The position numbers and the translations under genes were made by a program. Of a stretch of DNA of 64,000 nucleotides, positions 1 to 9,790 are shown one piece after another. Source of the DNA: Protea cynaroides (Eukaryota > Streptophyta > Magnoliopsida > Proteales > Proteaceae); NCBI GenBank assembly GCA_028583415.1, contig CM053269.1:32306254-32370253 (forward strand), in the 5' to 3' direction. Positions within the stretch are counted from its first letter, which is position 1; every line of letters starts with the position of its first letter. Under the pieces are notes generated by a model, which was not told the origin of the DNA, searched no databases, and saw only the letters and a program-made list of their open reading frames with translations.

Positions 1-642
1 GGCATTAGCATCTTCCTTGAGCATGTGCGTAGCAAACAACACCTTCTCATCCTCCGTGCAAGTCATTAGACGGAAGTTCTTCTCCATCTCAGCAACCCAC
101 TGTGCAAGCCATAGTGGTTTTCCTGGTTTCCCTGTGAAAGTAGGGGGTTTCAATTTCAAAAACCTATCCACCGCTCGGCTTAGGTCATTCTACCCCTGTG
201 CATTTGTTCCATACCATGGTGGTGGGTACGGATAGATCCCTTGATAGGCAGACGACGTTGGAAATTGGTGTAGCGGTTGTAAATTCTGTCCTTGGCCCAT
301 CGGCCCAGTACTACCATCCATTGGCAGTGTGGTGTTATTTCCCCCAGACTCATGCGTACCTTCTGTAGGGATATATCGTGGTGGCCTGAACATCTTCAGC
401 ATCTCATTCAGGAACACTTTCTGCTGAGCTTCCATCTGAAATACCAAATTTGTCACAATTGTCTCCGAGTTAGTGTGAGGAGGTCCTGACAAATTTGTTG
501 GTGCTCTGGGACTCTGCCCTTTTCCACCTTCTGGGTTCAGGTTTTGCTCATCAATAGTTCTTGTTTTCACATTGTCTTCGTCTTGGCGCACCCTGGAGTA
601 GTGACACTTTTGTGAGCCTCTACGACTGTTTCCACCTGCCAT
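1..642 (-). pseudogene. gag N-terminal part of chromovirus copy E0
   Basis: This minus-strand reading frame starts at the ATG at 642 (MAGGNSRRGS...). It has a proline/glutamine-rich N-terminus and runs to a stop at 190-192. The same frame continues past that stop into a recognisable gypsy gag core (LSRAVDRFLKLKPPTFTG, later a KPLWLAQWVAEMEKNF-type block) up to the window edge. The order matches the gag of copy EA (6511 onward), where MAGRR... is followed by RLIERFLKMKPKEYNGKP. Gag forms the particle shell of the retroelement. The rest of E0 lies left of the window. The one premature stop suggests decay. Family assignment is by eye. Confidence 0.75.
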
Positions 643-1519
643 CTCAGATTAGTTTTTCCTACTTGGATCTGAGAAGAAGACATAACACATGAGGTACCAT
701 CGAATAGTCATAATAGTGTTAGTTTTTAACAAGTGCAAGGCGAAACTCGTAAGGAAACTTAAATCGAAATTTTAAAAAAATTTCCCAAAATTTTTTGAGC
801 TTGAAATACATGTCTGGTCGCAACATACCGGTCACAGCACTGTGTATGGTAGTGCGACCAGTATGTCTAGGCGGACAAACCTCTCGGAGTTCCCGAGAGG
901 TACCGGTCAATGTACTGGTCGCAACCTTGTAGGTATGGCGCGACCGGTATAGTCGATCGGTCAGGAATTTCCTCCTGACTGAGAGGTATTGGTCGACATA
1001 CCCAAGGGGTACCGATCGACCGATATGGGCAAAACCGTCGACCGGTATGCCCAAAATGTCTTTAAAATCGCAAAAAGTGAGATTTTTCTCACTTTTCTTC
1101 TTTCCTTTCTCTCCGGTGGCGATTCCTCTCTGGCTTGGTGAGTTGCTACAGTCCGACTCGTGATCTTAGAAGCGATTTTCTTCCGATCAAGGCCTTGAAC
1201 ATCGTCTCCAAGTAAATTTCTTCCTTCCACTCTTCCTTTTTACATCGTTTCTTCATGGTTTCTTGCCCAAAAACTAGATTTTTCTTGGTTTAGAAGATTC
1301 TAACCTTAGGAACTCTTTTTCTTCGGCTTAAAAAGAGTTTAGGGAGCTCTATGAGCAAAAGCCCTCAATCTATTTGAGGTTCCACCGTATGGTTTTTTTA
1401 AAAATCAAATTTTTGGGTTTTTGACCTAGGTTTTGGTCAAAATTGATTTTTTTTTGTAATTGCTAAATTCACTGTTTGTTTGATGGTTGTTTGGTTTCCA
1501 TATGGTGTTAGATTGTTAC
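643..1519. promoter_or_regulatory. Divergent spacer of E0 with GGTCG-core motif array
   Basis: This gene-free stretch lies between gag (leftward, ATG at 642) and the accessory gene (rightward, ATG at 1646). From about 812 to 1053 it is packed with both orientations of a short motif: CTGGTCGCA, ACCGGTCG, TGCGACCAG, GCGACCGGT, CGACCGGTA, TCGACCGATA. Two short palindromes also occur (CTCTCGG..CCGAGAG near 882-900 and CTGACTGAGAG). From 1054 to 1519 the DNA is T-rich and looks like an untranslated leader of the rightward gene. A promoter function is inferred from the head-to-head layout; no TATA box was assigned. Confidence 0.5.
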
Positions 1520-1803
1520 GTAAGTCCTCCTCCCCAGATTTTGGGTGAGTTCGAGGCTTTTGCTTCAATTACTGTCGTTATGCTGCCGAAATTTCATAAA
1601 TTCTAACCAAATTCTTATTATTTTGTTTTTGTTTTGTAGTTCAACATGTCTCAACACTGTGGTGCTGGTAAACATGCATTCGGTCCTGGCATGAACCTTC
1701 CGCACCCATCGATTTCGTAGTTCGATGAGCGGTGGTTTCGTTCTGCTACGGAACAAGCCCGTTTTCCCTGGTTTGAAGAGAAGAACATTGAGTCAGGGCG
1801 ATG
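1520..1803 (+). pseudogene. 5' end of accessory gene of E0 (putative plant transposon protein), cut by LTR insertion
   Basis: The ATG is at 1646 (MSQHCGAGKHAFGPG...). One in-frame TAG follows the residues PSIS, and the segment ends with FDERWFRSATEQARFPWFEEKNIESGRC. The last part resembles FRSSEAKAQYARYERKKVEGGRCV of the EA accessory ORF, the N-terminal block of the 'putative plant transposon protein' family (Pfam PF20167, from memory). Just upstream is a plausible 5'UTR intron, 1520-1639, with donor GTAAGTCCTCC and acceptor TTTTGTAG; the same ends occur upstream of the EA copy. The LTR at 1804 interrupts the gene. The remainder was not found right of EA or EB in this window. Confidence 0.6.
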
Positions 1804-4128
1804 TGTAAGACCCGTATCGAACTAACCAGTGTTACCACCTTGTATCAGGTCTTCCTATCATGGTCGGGCTAAGCGGACCAAGTGTGTGAAGAAACCACAA
1901 GATCAGGTATGAAATTAAACCCAAAAATAGTCAATTATGAGTGTGTGGTCGCATACCTAAACAGGTGTGGTCGATGGGTTCTGCGACCACACCTGCAACC
2001 ACACGAACCCAGTCAGAAACCGTGATTAGGAAACCTTCCTAATCCGAAGGGGGTTCTTTCCTAAACTCAGTAGGGCTTATTATGGAGGGTTTTCCTCTAT
2101 ATATAGGACGTCCCTTAGCCTCTTTTCTCTTTTTAGAACTCAAACTAAAAGTGAGAGAAAGAGAAGAGGAGGAAGAGAAGGAGAATTGAAGAGGAAGACT
2201 AAGAGGAGGAAAATTCAGAGAAAACTCTGAATCTTCAATAAGCTTAAGGTATGAAAACATTCCCCATGTCAATTGAATACCTAGAATAGATCATGAAGGA
2301 GATAGGGATTTAAGTGAGACCCCAATCATCAATCCATGTACAAATTCCAAGAGATCCATGGAAGGAATCTATGTGGATGATGGAGTGTGTATAAAATATT
2401 AGTTTTAAGCCATAGAACAATCATAGAAAGGATCATAATCATAAGCCAAAGGATCCAAACATGAAGGAATGGAGTTGGGAACGAGAAGTTGACCATTACA
2501 TGTGTGGTCGCATGATGTGCGACCACACGAGACACACATTTTTGACCACACACCCTCGGGAAGTCCAGGAAGGGTGTGGTCGCATGTGTGGTCGCATGAT
2601 ATGCGACCACACCTTGCGACCACATGCCCTCGGGAAGTTTCCAAGGAGGGTGTGGTCACATGTGTGGTCGCATGGTATGCGACCACACCTTGCGACCACA
2701 CACCTTGTGGTTGCAGAAACTGAGACTACAGGTGCTGTCACACGTGCGACCACTCAGTTTCTGTTAAGCTGAATTGTTGGAAATAAATTCTAATCCAAAA
2801 TCTATTAATTTGTTAGGTTTCCAACTGCTCTAAAAGTGATTTACAAAGCTTGAGTGAGGAACTACTATCGACCAAAGGTGAGGGAACAAGACCTAAATTA
2901 ATTGGTAATAATAAACGGTTTTACTTATTGAGTCCAATGCCATGAATGATTCCATGCTTGTGTGCTTGTAATGTGTATTTCACATGTCATCCAATATTTT
3001 TGTTATTACTGCTCATGCATATTTAATTCTGTATATTTATAACATGATGATGATGATGATGCTAGGAATAGGCATGTGAATATATGTATGTGGTTAGTGT
3101 ACTTGATGCTAGTGGAGCATCAGGGGGAGGACGTGACATTGTGGTTCATCCTGATCACTAGACTCTAGCTCTATCTCTACTCAAGTCTTGCCCACTAATA
3201 TCGTCGTATCGCCATTACCTTAGCATAACTATTACGTCGTAGGGCATTAGGGGAGGTGGTCTCGGACCGTGTAGTCTCTGACTCTACCAGGGGGCCTTAG
3301 CTCTATCTCTATGGACATATTGAGGGATGCTGGGGTGAGACATTGGATACACTGTTTGACATTAGGATTGGTTAGTTGCGAGCCCAGTTTGCAAGCCCTC
3401 ACCAATAGGGGCTTACGTGTTGGTATGGGTAGGGCATCAGGGGAAGTGTCATGAGGTGTTTGATCCGGGCACTTTAGCTTTATCTCTATTCCATGATGGG
3501 TGCATGTGGGACGACAATGGTATTTGATCCATTGGGTGGCTTCATACACTCGTGTATAGAGGTGCGGCGGCCACCTATCCTTTCTATTGCACATTGCAAA
3601 CTTATAAACCAGACCAAAGATATGAATTGAATGCATGCATATGTTTGTTGCATTGTTTTGTTTGCTCACTGAGCCATGATGTGTGTTCATCCTTTCAACG
3701 TCGAATATTTTTAGTTGATGATGCAGGTCCTACAGTAGAAGATTATATGAATGCTCCAATGTACGGGCATGTTGTTGCAATGGACACGGAAGCTATGGTG
3801 GAGTCGCATGATTCGTCGTGCGAGTGCAACTCATGTGTTTTCGATTAGATTTATTTGTTGGATTATCGGATCATATAATTGATAAATTTATTTTATTTTA
3901 TGTCTTAGTCATTTGGAGATAATTGGATAATTTATTTTATGTTATCACTGTTAGATTCTCAGTTCATTAATATTAAAGACTTCCGCTATTGCTTATTTAC
4001 TCTGATTATGGTTGCGGATGTATCTGGTTTAAGTAAAGGGACACGGCCTATTCGAGATCCTGGTTGAACCGTTGGATCATAGATGGTTCATCACACCATT
4101 TTGGTTGGTTCAGAATTGAGGTGTGATA
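1804..4128 (+). repeat. 5' LTR of chromovirus EA (about 2.3 kb)
   Basis: It begins TGTAAGACCC and ends GGTGTGATA, a decayed TG...CA pair. A tRNA primer site follows 3 bases later. The body aligns over its whole length with 11368-13763. A TATA box (TATATATA, 2098-2105) sits upstream of a purine-rich leader (2145-2235). Clusters of the GTGTGGTCGCA motif lie at 1943-2004 and 2498-2765. Flanking 5 bases on the left are CGATG. Compared with the other LTR, this copy lacks about 70 bp between two GTGTGGTCGA repeats (near 1965-1975). The small ORFs in it are chance frames. Confidence 0.88.
2498..2765. repeat. Hairpin-forming tandem array in LTR
   Basis: Near-regular units of about 76-84 bp each carry an inverted pair of GTGTGGTCGCA. 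Clear hairpins are 2502-2528 (11-bp arms, 5-base loop), 2586-2612 (12-bp perfect arms GTGTGGTCGCAT/ATGCGACCACAC, 3-base loop GAT) and 2662-2688 (12-bp arms, 3-base loop). The linker between them repeats as CCCTCGGGAAGT. The equivalent array of the other LTR is at about 12134-12390. This lies downstream of the LTR TATA box, so it would be transcribed and could fold in RNA. Confidence 0.85.
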
Positions 4129-4131
4129 ACT

Positions 4132-4143
4132 TGGTATCAGAGC
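4132..4143 (+). other. Primer binding site of EA
   Basis: TGGTATCAGAGC is the standard plant complement to the 3' end of initiator-Met tRNA. It lies 3 bases after the LTR end and fixes both the LTR boundary and the plus orientation of EA. Confidence 0.92.
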
Positions 4144-4454
4144 TCTCGGGCTCTGTCTATTAAACCTGTGTACTTCCACAAAAGTTTGTAAACTGAGTTG
4201 GGATAAAATTTAAAATCTTTAATAAGAACACACCATAAGCACTTGTGTTGTATGAGACAAATTAAGAAAAAGAATAATGCACATATAAAATGAGAAACAA
4301 GTTCATGTATACATCAAATGAGAATAAAAACAATATATATCCGAATCAGAGTACGATCCACAATTCGGACAGTTACTCTGTAGTATAAGTAAAAAAAAAA
4401 GAAATGAATGCATCATGGAGCTAGAGGTGCTGGAAGAGGAGGTGCCTCACGATC
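4144..4454. other. EA leader between primer site and accessory gene end
   Basis: A/T-rich untranslated leader. I see no gene, and apart from a short poly-A run near 4390 nothing repetitive. Confidence 0.5.
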
Positions 4455-5630
4455 TCAGTCATAATCCTCAGCATACACCCTCGTAAGCCAGGCTACCTGA
4501 GTCTGGGTCACCTATAGACTAGCTGCCAGATCTGCTACCCGCTGATCAGTAGCACACTGGGCCTCCCGAATCTCATGCAGTAGCCCCATCACATCATCTG
4601 GTGGTGGGTGCGAAGGACTAGTTGAGTGGGAAGGAACCCGAGAAGGGCCAGCTCCAATGGAATGCAGTGGTGATGGAGGAGGAATAACGTCCACGTCCAT
4701 GTACATCTAATCATCATCCTCCTCTGCATCACCCCCATGGACCTTTGTTGTTGCCGCCTTCGCGTCTACTATCTCTACTCTAGTACGGGGACGCACCATA
4801 GTGTTCCTCTCCTCGTCACTGACCTGCGCATCTCGCATCCCCATCCTGCAGATGGCCTCCCCGTCAAGGTCAGTCGAAAAAGTGTCCTCATGAATCCTCT
4901 CATCAACTAAGTCGACCTCCAGGCGAGTGAGCAGAGTGGTGATCAAATGCCCATAGGGTAGGTTGCCCCTCAGACCAGGCATCGTAGCACGTAGCATACT
5001 CCTGGTAATAATGTATGGAAGGCAGACGGGTTGCCTAGTGCAGATGCAATACAGGAGGTACTGGGTCAATTGTGAAACCTTTTCATAATGCCCACTTTGA
5101 GGAATCAGGTTATGCTGGATGATCTTGCAATACACCCGAGGTTCTGGCCATAGATTGATTGTCTTTATCTACCAGCAATCATCCCTAAGAATCTGACGGT
5201 CAATCTTTGCACGCATCATCACTGACATGAACTGGGGTTCCTTGGGTGCGCAGTATACTAAGGGGCCATCATTTGATATACCTAGGAGATCAGTCAACTC
5301 CTGGCAGTTAAAGGAGATCTCTACCCCTTTAACTAAACTGGTGATCCTGAGCTCTTTACCCTTGTCTATGTCCTCTGAGTCACCCTCCACCTGTAAGTTA
5401 CAGTAAAACTGTTTCACCAATGTCGGACAGGTGCAACCCTCATACAAGATCACAGGAAGTCAACCCATATCACCAAACGTGCCCTCCACATTGAATAGGG
5501 CTAAGTTGGCCAGGTTTACACAACGACCCCCTTCCACCTTCTTACGCTCATAACGAGCATATTGTGCCTTTGCTTCACTAGACCGGAAGTGACGAGGATC
5601 ACGAACTCTGGGGACTTTAATGCGAGCCAT
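4455..5630 (-). pseudogene. Antisense accessory gene of EA (putative plant transposon protein)
   Basis: This reads opposite to gag-pol from an ATG at 5630 (MARIKVPRVRDPRHFRSS...). The coding blocks 5630-5460, 5453-5169, 5135-4707 and 4706-4512 all share one frame. They are separated only by stops (TGA at 5460-5462, TAG at 5169-5171, 4707-4709 and 4512-4514), with no frameshift over about 390 codons, and the frame ends at a TGA near 4455. Recognisable blocks are FRSSEAKAQYARYE, TFGDMG, CPTLVKQFYCNLQVE, VKGVEISFNCQELTDLLGI, YCKIIQHNLIPQSGHYEK and CLPYIITRSMLRA...LPYGHLITTLL. These fit the 'putative plant transposon protein' family (PF20167, from memory). An acidic EEDDD segment and a proline/serine-rich tail follow. 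No biochemical role is known to me. A second homologue lies at 51340-52865, in the same position relative to gag. Confidence 0.7.
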
Positions 5631-5635
5631 GTTAT

Positions 5636-5760
5636 CTACAAAACATAGACCAACAAGCAATACATCAGATATAGTGAAAATTTAAAATTTCGGCATTATG
5701 ACGGCGTGATTTGGCCAAAAGCCTCATTTTTCACCCAAACAGTTGGGTAGGAGGACTTAC
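5636..5760 (-). other. Likely 5'UTR intron of the EA accessory gene
   Basis: On the minus strand the donor is GTAAGTCCTCC (starting at 5760) and the acceptor TTTTGTAG (ending at 5636), 5 bases before the ATG at 5630. E0 has the same donor string and the same acceptor at 1520-1639. An alternative upstream donor, CCAG/GTATGT, lies near 6074 and would give a longer intron. Confidence 0.5.
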
Positions 5761-6510
5761 ATAGGTCCCAAACCATCCTGCAAGGCTCATACAATTGGAA
5801 ATTTAAACTAGGTAGGTCGAATTTGAAGAAATTTTGACAAATTAGAAAAAATCCCAAAAATTAGGTCAAAAGTGGGAATTTTCAAGTTTCTCATAAACTA
5901 ACTGATGAAACTCAAATTTTCTTGAGGGCTTTCATCCATTTGGTGGCCAATAGCAAAAGCCCCCAATAAAAATCAAATTTTTACGGTCAGAAAAATAGTA
6001 ATTTGAAGAAAACCCTATAAATGGAGAAAAACCTAGTTTTGAAAGCTTTAAAAGGAGAACTAGTAGAGAACATACCTGGAAGGACGGAACGTGGGTCGTG
6101 GATCGATGAAAGAATCACCAAAATCGAGTGGTCGACACTGTAGCAACTCAGTGGAGGCGAGTTGAGTTGAAAACAAAAGATAGAATGGAGAATGACTCCA
6201 AAAATCAAATTAAAAACACTGATTTGGGGTCATGTGGTCGCAAAATTCGACCAAAACATGCGACCACACGATCGACCACACGATCGACCACAGGCTCTCG
6301 ATGAGTTGCCAGAGTTTATGTGGTCGCAACCTATGGTCGCAAATACTGCGACCATCAACCACATGATGGAAAATACTCTGTTTTAGCTGAATGACTTTGA
6401 AAATTGAAATTTTACATTGATTAATTGGATTTTGATATGAGAATGATGTATATTATGATTGTCTCACATATTCTCTGACTTTCAGACACTACCACCACCG
6501 GAAACAAGAA
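5761..6510. promoter_or_regulatory. Divergent spacer of EA with GGTCG motif cluster
   Basis: This gene-free segment separates the accessory gene (leftward) from gag (rightward). The motif cluster at 6232-6364 includes ATGTGGTCGCA, ATGCGACCACAC, CGATCGACCACA twice, TATGTGGTCGCAA, TATGGTCGCAA and TGCGACCA. It uses mostly the same TGT-GGTCG flank as the EA LTRs. The rest is A/T-rich leader. A shared bidirectional promoter is inferred from the layout only. Confidence 0.5.
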
Positions 6511-7860
6511 ATGGCTGGGCGAAGAATAACCAGGCGATGACGTAACCCAATTCCACCACCACCACCTGTGGAGGAAAATAGCCATGAAAAACCTAAGGGA
6601 CAGGAGAATCAGAATGTGGTACCATCAGGAGCCAATGACCAGGCTAACCCTACAAACTTGCCAGGCCCACCTACAGATTTGGCAACTGTAGTAATGAACC
6701 TAGCACAACAGTTGCAGCAAATACAGCAAGTGCAAGCCAATATGCAAGCTGCTATGGGAATGGCTTTCCCAGCTGCACATACTACACCTTTACCGACGAG
6801 ACAAGCTAGTACCGTACCAGGGGGTAGTAACACCGTGCCCCAAGCATCGACTATGAACAATACGGTACCTCAAGCACCTCAAACGCCATTTGTACAAGCT
6901 CCAGTACAAAACCTGAAGTAGCTCAAGGCAATTACCAGTATCAACCACCAATATATGGAGCCTATGCTCAGTATCAGTTGGACCATTCTCGACTGATCGA
7001 GCGTTTTCTGAAGATGAAGCCTAAGGAGTATAATGGCAAGCCAACGGATCCTTTATGGCCAGCTCACTGGATCGACGAGATGGAAAGGAACTTCATGATG
7101 ATGACTGTTAATGAGGAAGAAAAAGTGCTATGTGTCACATTTATGTTGAAGGGCGATGCACACCATTGGTGGAAGTCTACTCGGAGATATCTATTAACGA
7201 AGCATGCTCAATTGACCTGGGCTATCTATAAAGAGGCATCCTTCGAGAAGTATTTTCCCAGAAGTTTCAGAGATGTAATGGAAAGAGAGTTCCTGAGTCT
7301 ATATCAGGGACAGATGACTGTGGATGCGTATCAACAGTGTTATGAAGAGCTGTTTTTCTTTGCTCCCTCTAACATGCAAGAAGAAAATACCAAAATCCGA
7401 ACAGGTTCGTCATGGGACTTAGGGAAAGTATCCGTGAGCATGTATTGGGACTGAAAAATAAGGTTTATAATGAAGTGGTACAGATTGCTCGAGTACTGGA
7501 ATTGAACCAGAGAGAAAGTTACCTTGCTCAGAACAGAGGTATCAAAAGGCCTAACGGAAATTCATATAACAGAGGGAATACAAAGACCTTTAAACCCTTC
7601 CGTACTCACGGCTTTAATGCTGCAGCCAAGACTACTCCAATAGTCCAACCTCAATAGAAGCAAAATTGTAAAGGAGTAAAATTCTATAACTATAATCAAA
7701 TGGGACATTATTCAAGGGAGTGTCCTAAGCCCAGGAAGCAGCTACAACAAGGAAAGGTTTATGCAGTTACATCTGAGGATGCTGCCGCATCACCTGATGT
7801 GGTCACAGGTATGACTTGAACTTTTCATTTTGTATTACCTTGTGTGAGCATGTAAACTAA
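6511..7860 (+). pseudogene. gag of chromovirus EA, broken
   Basis: It starts at ATG 6511 (MAGRRITRR, then a stop). A P/Q-rich region follows (6568-6920), then the gag core from 6978 (RLIERFLKMKPKEYNGKPTDPLWPAHWIDEMERNF, ...GDAHHWWKS..., FEKYFPRSFRDVMEREFLSL). A frameshift near 7410 moves the frame to GLRESIREHVLGLKNKVY. The nucleocapsid zinc knuckle near 7685-7725 reads FYNYNQMGHYSREC, so the first two cysteines of CX2CX4HX4C are lost. Gag would assemble particles and bind RNA; this copy cannot encode it intact. Confidence 0.85.
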
Positions 7861-9790
7861 AGTAAAACAAATCACAAGTATCGTACCTATTAACGGCATA
7901 CCCGCTAGAGTACTCTTTGATTCTGGAGCTACTCATTCTTTTATATCTGTGTCATTTGGAAAGAAGCTAAATCTACCCCTTAGATCTTTAGACTATAAAT
8001 TGCTTGTACGATCACCTATGGGATTAGAAGTGGAACTAAAAAAAGGTTATGGACCATGTCCAGTTCTTATTGGCGAGAAGATTTTGGATGCAACTTTGAT
8101 CCAACTCGAGATGGCAGACTTTAACGTTATCTTGGGAATGGATTGGTTAGCTCGGCATTCTGCAAACCTATTATGTGCAGAAAAGAAATTGACATTTAAA
8201 GACAAGGAAGGAGCAGAATTTAGTTTTACGGGAACCAAACTTCCCCGTAAATGAAAATTCATCCTCTCTGCATTAAAGGCTAGAAAATGCCTCGAGAAAG
8301 GAGGAGTTGGGTATCTAGTATCCGTGGTTGATCTCACCAAGGAAGTACCACGAATGGAAGATATTGATGTTATGCGTGACTTTCTGGATGTATTTCCTGA
8401 GGAACTACCAGGATTACGACCCGACCGAGCGATATAGTTCATTATAGATCTTATACCTAGAGCCGTACCAGTATCAAAAGCACCCTATCGAATGGTTCCT
8501 ACTGAACTGAAGGAACTGAAGGTACAATTGCAGGAATTACTGGACAATGGTTATATCAAACCAAGCATATCACCATGGGGAGCGCCAGTATTGTTTGTGA
8601 AAAAAAGGACTGTAGTGTTCGATTGTGTATAGACTATCGAGAATTGAATAAGCTTACAATCAAGAATCGGTACCCGTTGCCTCGGATCGATGACTTGTTT
8701 GATCAGTTGCAAGGTGCCAAGGTGTTCTCCAAAATTGATCTTCGATCAGGATACCATCAGTTGAAGATTAAGGAATGTGATATTACAAAGACAACATTCA
8801 GAACAAGATATGAACATTATGAATTTTTAGTCATGTCTTTTAGATTAAACAACGCACCCGCAACTTTTATGGAACTCATGAATATGGTATTCCATGATAT
8901 GTTGAATATATCAGTCATTGTGTTTATTGACTACATATTAGTCTACTCCAAGGACAAAGAAACTCAAGTCACAAATCTAAGAGCCGCTCTGCAGCGACTA
9001 AGAAAAGAGAAGCTTTGCATCAAATTTATAAAATGTGAGTTTTGGCTAAATGAGGTCGCTTTACTAGGCCATGTCGTATCCGCTGAGGGAATTAAAGTGG
9101 ATCCTAGCAAGATTGAAGCCATTGTGAAATGGGAAGCACCTAAGAGTGTTGCAGAAATCAGAAGTTTCTTAGGTCTAGCTGGGTATTACTGATGATTCGT
9201 AGAAGATTACTCTAGAATCGTCGTACCTCTCACCAGTTTGACTAAGAAAGGAGAAAAGTTTGTTTGGACCGATAAATGTGAGGAGGGTTTTTAAACATTG
9301 AAGGCTAGATTGATATCAGCTCCCATCTTGACTATTCATATTCTAGGACAACCATTCACCTTGTACACTGATGCGTCTGGGTTGGGTTTAGAATGTGTAC
9401 TTATGCAAGGAGAACAGGTAGTTGCGTATGCCTCACGATAACTGAAGACACATGAGAAGAACTATCCCACTCATGACTTGAAATTAGCAGCAGTAGTATA
9501 TGTTGTCAAGATATGGAGACATTATCTGTATGGAGAGAAATTTCAGATTAAATCAGATCATAAGAGTCTCACTTATCTTTTTAATCAGAAGGAGTTGAAC
9601 ATGAGACAAAGAAGATGGTTGAAATTATTGAAGGATTATGATTGCAATATTCAGTATCATCCAGGAAAGGCTAATGTAGTTGCTGATGTGTTAAGCAGAA
9701 AAACAATGATAAAATCCCAGGACAAGTCAACACGACTCCGGCAATGTGTATTACAGGAAAAGTATTCAATCATGGTAATGAGCAGTTCAT
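7861..9790 (+). pseudogene. EA pol: protease, reverse transcriptase, RNase H (mutated)
   Basis: The aspartic protease motif VLFDSGATHSFIS is at about 7912-7950, with the downstream block VILGMDWL near 8132. Reverse transcriptase starts around 8400 (LPGLRPDRAI...) and shifts frame near 8600. It continues in LCIDYRELNKLTIKNRYPLPRID...FSKIDLRSGYHQLKI. The catalytic YxDD-equivalent reads FIDYILVYS: TAC at 8931-8933 replaces the expected Asp, so polymerase activity should be lost. A TGA follows LGLAGYY (9190). RNase H is at 9361-9700 (TLYTDASG..., YPTHDLKLAAV, HYLYGEKFQIKSDHKSL, ANVVADVLSRK). Gene order and sequence fit Ty3/gypsy chromoviruses of the Tekay/Del type. Confidence 0.88.

Noticed and set aside
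2329..2772. Overlapping ORFs of about 70-105 codons on both strands in the LTR motif arrays
   Set aside because: They are built from the GTGTGGTCGCA repeat, which is open in several frames (repeated MWSHD/CDHT words). The same frames recur in every LTR; not genes.
3247..3848. ORFs of 147 and 98 codons in opposite strands of the LTR, recurring at 13164-13483, 16158 and 61714
   Set aside because: Conserved because the LTR itself is repeated. The frames are interrupted in other copies and lack any recognisable domain.
6609..6860. Minus-strand ORF of 83 codons, cysteine-rich, over EA gag
   Set aside because: Exact shadow of the Q/A/P-rich gag N-terminus on the other strand.
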